Source: Sphingobacterium faecium
Lineage (GTDB): Bacteria; Bacteroidota; Bacteroidia; Sphingobacteriales; Sphingobacteriaceae
Length of the DNA: 64,000 nucleotides
Assembly: GCF_003054045.1 (NCBI RefSeq)
Contig: NZ_QBKH01000005.1
Span: 248,001-312,000 of the forward strand
Direction of reading: 5' to 3'
This document shows, piece by piece, positions 62,242 through 64,000 of this stretch. A program made the position numbers and the translations under genes. How positions within the stretch are numbered: the stretch's first letter is position 1; every line of letters begins with the position of its first letter. The notes beneath the pieces are model-generated. The model saw only the letters and a program-made list of their open reading frames with translations, did no database searches and was not told where the DNA came from.

Positions 62242-63321
62242 TTAATAAATTAATATACTGTCTTGTTTTTCTGTATAATGTAAATTGACACCTGTCTTGA
62301 TCAATAGATCTAGTAAATCTTTACAGGTTTTTTCTTCAAATACGCCTGTAAACGATTCATTCATGAGGTTTTCATTTTCGATTTTAATCGTTTTATTGTA
62401 CCAACGTTCCATTTTTTTGGTCATGAGCTCTAATGGATCATTCTGAAAGACAAGTTTATTTTTAGTCCAAAGCATATCCAGTTGTTCACCGTCTTTAGAG
62501 GTAGCTTTCTTTAGATCAATGATTACCTTTGTATTTTCAGTAGAGATACTCGGATGATTTTTGTTGATACGCATGTCATTACTCATCATATGAGTCACTT
62601 CGATCTTGTCTCCGGGATGCATGATATATTGGCGATATTTACCATTGTCTTTTATGTGTAGATTGACTTTACCTTCAATCAATGCGGTTTCCATTCTCTG
62701 CTCTTCAGGATAGGCTCTGACATTAAATTGAGTGCCTAATACCTCGATCCGGTTACCATAGGAATCGACATGAAAAGGTAGTTTTTTGTTCTTTGCAACA
62801 TTAAAGTAGGCTTCACCGGAAAGTTTTACATCACGGTTGCTATGTCCATATGACATGTTGTACTCCAATTTGCTCTCGCTATTGAGCCAAATCTCCGTGC
62901 CGTCTTTCAACCTGTAGAATTTACGTTCTCCTTTGGAGGATATGAGCGTGATGATATCAGTACTCCTAGGATGCATATAGATGTAACTAGCCCCTACTGC
63001 TAAAATGAAAAGTATAACCATTGCAGCAAGTAAGAGTCTATATTTTCGTACCTGATGGTAAGGCTCTACGGGTTTTGCTGTTAGAAGTCCTTGGGAAACA
63101 CTAGAGGACATAAATTTTTTTCTTGATCTTTCGTAGCGTGTTTCCTTGGTGATAGTTTGATCTTCAGATATCTTTTTGTTCTGTGTTAGAAAGAGATAGA
63201 GGTCGATTCTACTTTCTTCTTCTGCCATTAGACGATACAGCTCATCCAATTCTGAACCCGTAATGGTCTGGCTCAAAACTTTATGAATCAATTGTAAATA
63301 GTGCTGATCTGCTGCTGACAT
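62242..63321 (-). CDS. FecR-type anti-sigma factor
   Basis: I choose the start at 63321 (MSAADQHYLQLIHKV); Met codons 6 and 27 bases upstream are alternatives. The 359-residue protein has an N-terminal cytosolic sigma-binding part (about 1-90), one membrane segment (YRLLLAAMVILFILAVGASYIYM, about 95-115) and a periplasmic FecR domain: ISSKGERKFYRLKDGTEIWLNSESKLEY, REVKLSGEAYFNVAKNKKLP region and GNRIEVLGTQFNVRAYPEE. The C-terminal STN-like domain (LMNESFTGVFEEKTCKDLLD) is typical. It holds the adjacent ECF sigma until the SusC STN domain signals. Confidence 0.92.
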   Translation of the reverse strand: MSAADQHYLQLIHKVLSQTITGSELDELYRLMAEEESRIDLYLFLTQNKKISEDQTITKETRYERSRKKFMSSSVSQGLLTAKPVEPYHQVRKYRLLLAAMVILFILAVGASYIYMHPRSTDIITLISSKGERKFYRLKDGTEIWLNSESKLEYNMSYGHSNRDVKLSGEAYFNVAKNKKLPFHVDSYGNRIEVLGTQFNVRAYPEEQRMETALIEGKVNLHIKDNGKYRQYIMHPGDKIEVTHMMSNDMRINKNHPSISTENTKVIIDLKKATSKDGEQLDMLWTKNKLVFQNDPLELMTKKMERWYNKTIKIENENLMNESFTGVFEEKTCKDLLDLLIKTGVNLHYTEKQDSILIY

Positions 63322-63377
63322 ATACATGTGTTTAGTATGAAGACACATGAAAGGATTAAAATCCCCAATAGCACATA

Positions 63378-63929
63378 TTATTTTTTTTCTTTTAATAGAA
63401 AATAGAGTTTTGCGACCGCAATCTGAATATGTCTATCTACTGTTTTGACTGCAATACCCATAGCTTCAGCAGCTTGTTTGTAGGTCATCCGGCAGTCTTT
63501 GACCAATAAAAACGCCTCTTTTGTTTTAGGAGGTAACTGATCAATGGCACGCTCTATCTCGCTTGTTTTTTCTACTGATATGAGCAATGCTTCAGGCGAT
63601 AGGTCGTCGACTAACGTGTTGCTATGTACTTCAACAGGTTCGTATCTGACGATTTTATTTCGTAATAGATTAAGACATTTATTTTTTGTTGCTCGGTATA
63701 AATAGGCTGATACTGATTTGATCTGAGTAAGCTTTGAACCCATATTCCAGATTTCCCAAAATACTTCGCTTGCCACATCTTCAGCATGGCAAGCGTCTTT
63801 GATGATGGAAAAAGCATATTGTTCCAGCATTGCAATATTTTGTATGAAGAACTGCTTAAACACATATTCATCACGCATAATGGCGATTCTATGTTTTTGT
63901 TCTTCACTAAAATCCTTAATATCGTACAT
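63378..63929 (-). CDS. ECF sigma factor (Bacteroidota expansion family)
   Basis: The 183-residue sigma-70 family protein has region 2 (VFKQFFIQNIAMLEQYAFSI, DACHAEDVASEVFWEIWNMG, VSAYLYRATKNKCLNLLRN) and region 4 (AIDQLPPKTKEAFLLVKDCR, MTYKQAAEAMGIAVKTVDRHIQIAVAKLYFLL). No anti-sigma or extra domain is fused. It lies 56 bases upstream of FecR and begins the operon near the right window edge. It should direct transcription of the SusCD-sulfatase genes when the sulfated substrate is imported. Confidence 0.93.
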   Translation of the reverse strand: MYDIKDFSEEQKHRIAIMRDEYVFKQFFIQNIAMLEQYAFSIIKDACHAEDVASEVFWEIWNMGSKLTQIKSVSAYLYRATKNKCLNLLRNKIVRYEPVEVHSNTLVDDLSPEALLISVEKTSEIERAIDQLPPKTKEAFLLVKDCRMTYKQAAEAMGIAVKTVDRHIQIAVAKLYFLLKEKK

Positions 63930-64000
63930 GTATATGGTTGATTGGCCTGACTAATATAAACAAATCATACATAAAACGTTTACAATTATAAAAAATTATA
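63930..64000. other. Right edge, upstream of the sigma gene
   Basis: AT-rich; the sigma-gene promoter probably lies here but no box could be fixed with confidence. Confidence 0.3.

Overview
The window looks like chromosomal DNA of a Bacteroidota member, most likely Sphingobacteriaceae (Sphingobacterium-like). The evidence is AT-rich DNA, two SusC/SusD pairs, an ECF-sigma/FecR pair, TAnnTTTG-type -7 promoter boxes, starts without clear Shine-Dalgarno sequences, and many exported lipoproteins. I see no rRNA, tRNA, CRISPR array, prophage or complete insertion sequence. Genus is inference from gene content only.

Layout. 0-5.5 kb: a gene cut by the left edge, a divergent pair of exported GH43 glycosidases bracketed by two copies of a small exported NTF2-like gene module (the second copy frameshifted; a third lies at 17.8-18.5 kb), and a PD-(D/E)XK Rpn-type nuclease. 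5.7-11.5 kb: a methyltransferase, a membrane alpha/beta hydrolase, a decayed Crp/Fnr gene fused to a scrap of an Rpn gene, a large exported TPR protein and a YdeI/OmpD-associated protein. 11.7-17.7 kb: a TonB receptor plus DUF4374 lipoprotein operon (probable siderophore uptake), then a MarR regulator with a near-perfect operator, translationally coupled to a serine hydrolase. 18.7-21.2 kb: an array of small unrelated genes (WGR/DUF4240, orphan, frameshifted orphan, DUF3885, acetyltransferase fragment) resembling an orphan immunity-gene array.

21.2-36.9 kb: scattered single genes (two more serine hydrolases, an NIF-type phosphatase, DUF2383, ankyrin, a protein of eight 20-residue repeats, Crp/Fnr, tautomerase, cupin, DinB, an exported thioredoxin fusion, lipoproteins, acetyltransferases, AraC, DUF4342). 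Several gaps hold short duplicated 3' gene ends.

37.1-49.1 kb: a likely peptide-acquisition operon on the minus strand, transcribed M14 zinc carboxypeptidase, TlpA thioredoxin, SusC, SusD. It lies after an 885-base gene-free region and downstream of a LytS/LytTR two-component pair. 49.4-52.1 kb: a MoxR-like AAA ATPase with a VWA protein. 52.6-54.3 kb: a small membrane sensor-like protein and a DUF1080 exported protein. 54.8-64 kb: a sulfatase polysaccharide-utilisation locus transcribed leftwards: ECF sigma, FecR anti-sigma, SusC with an STN signalling domain, SusD, BACON-like lipoprotein, Cys-type sulfatase. Its domain order implies trans-envelope induction by a sulfated glycan.

The most distinctive features are the record of segmental duplication and decay (three NTF2 modules with a conserved promoter/operator, Rpn 3' relics sharing a hairpin, twin relics around the ankyrin gene, a copied 3' end of the 20-residue-repeat gene), the small immunity-like array, and the peptidase-led SusCD operon.
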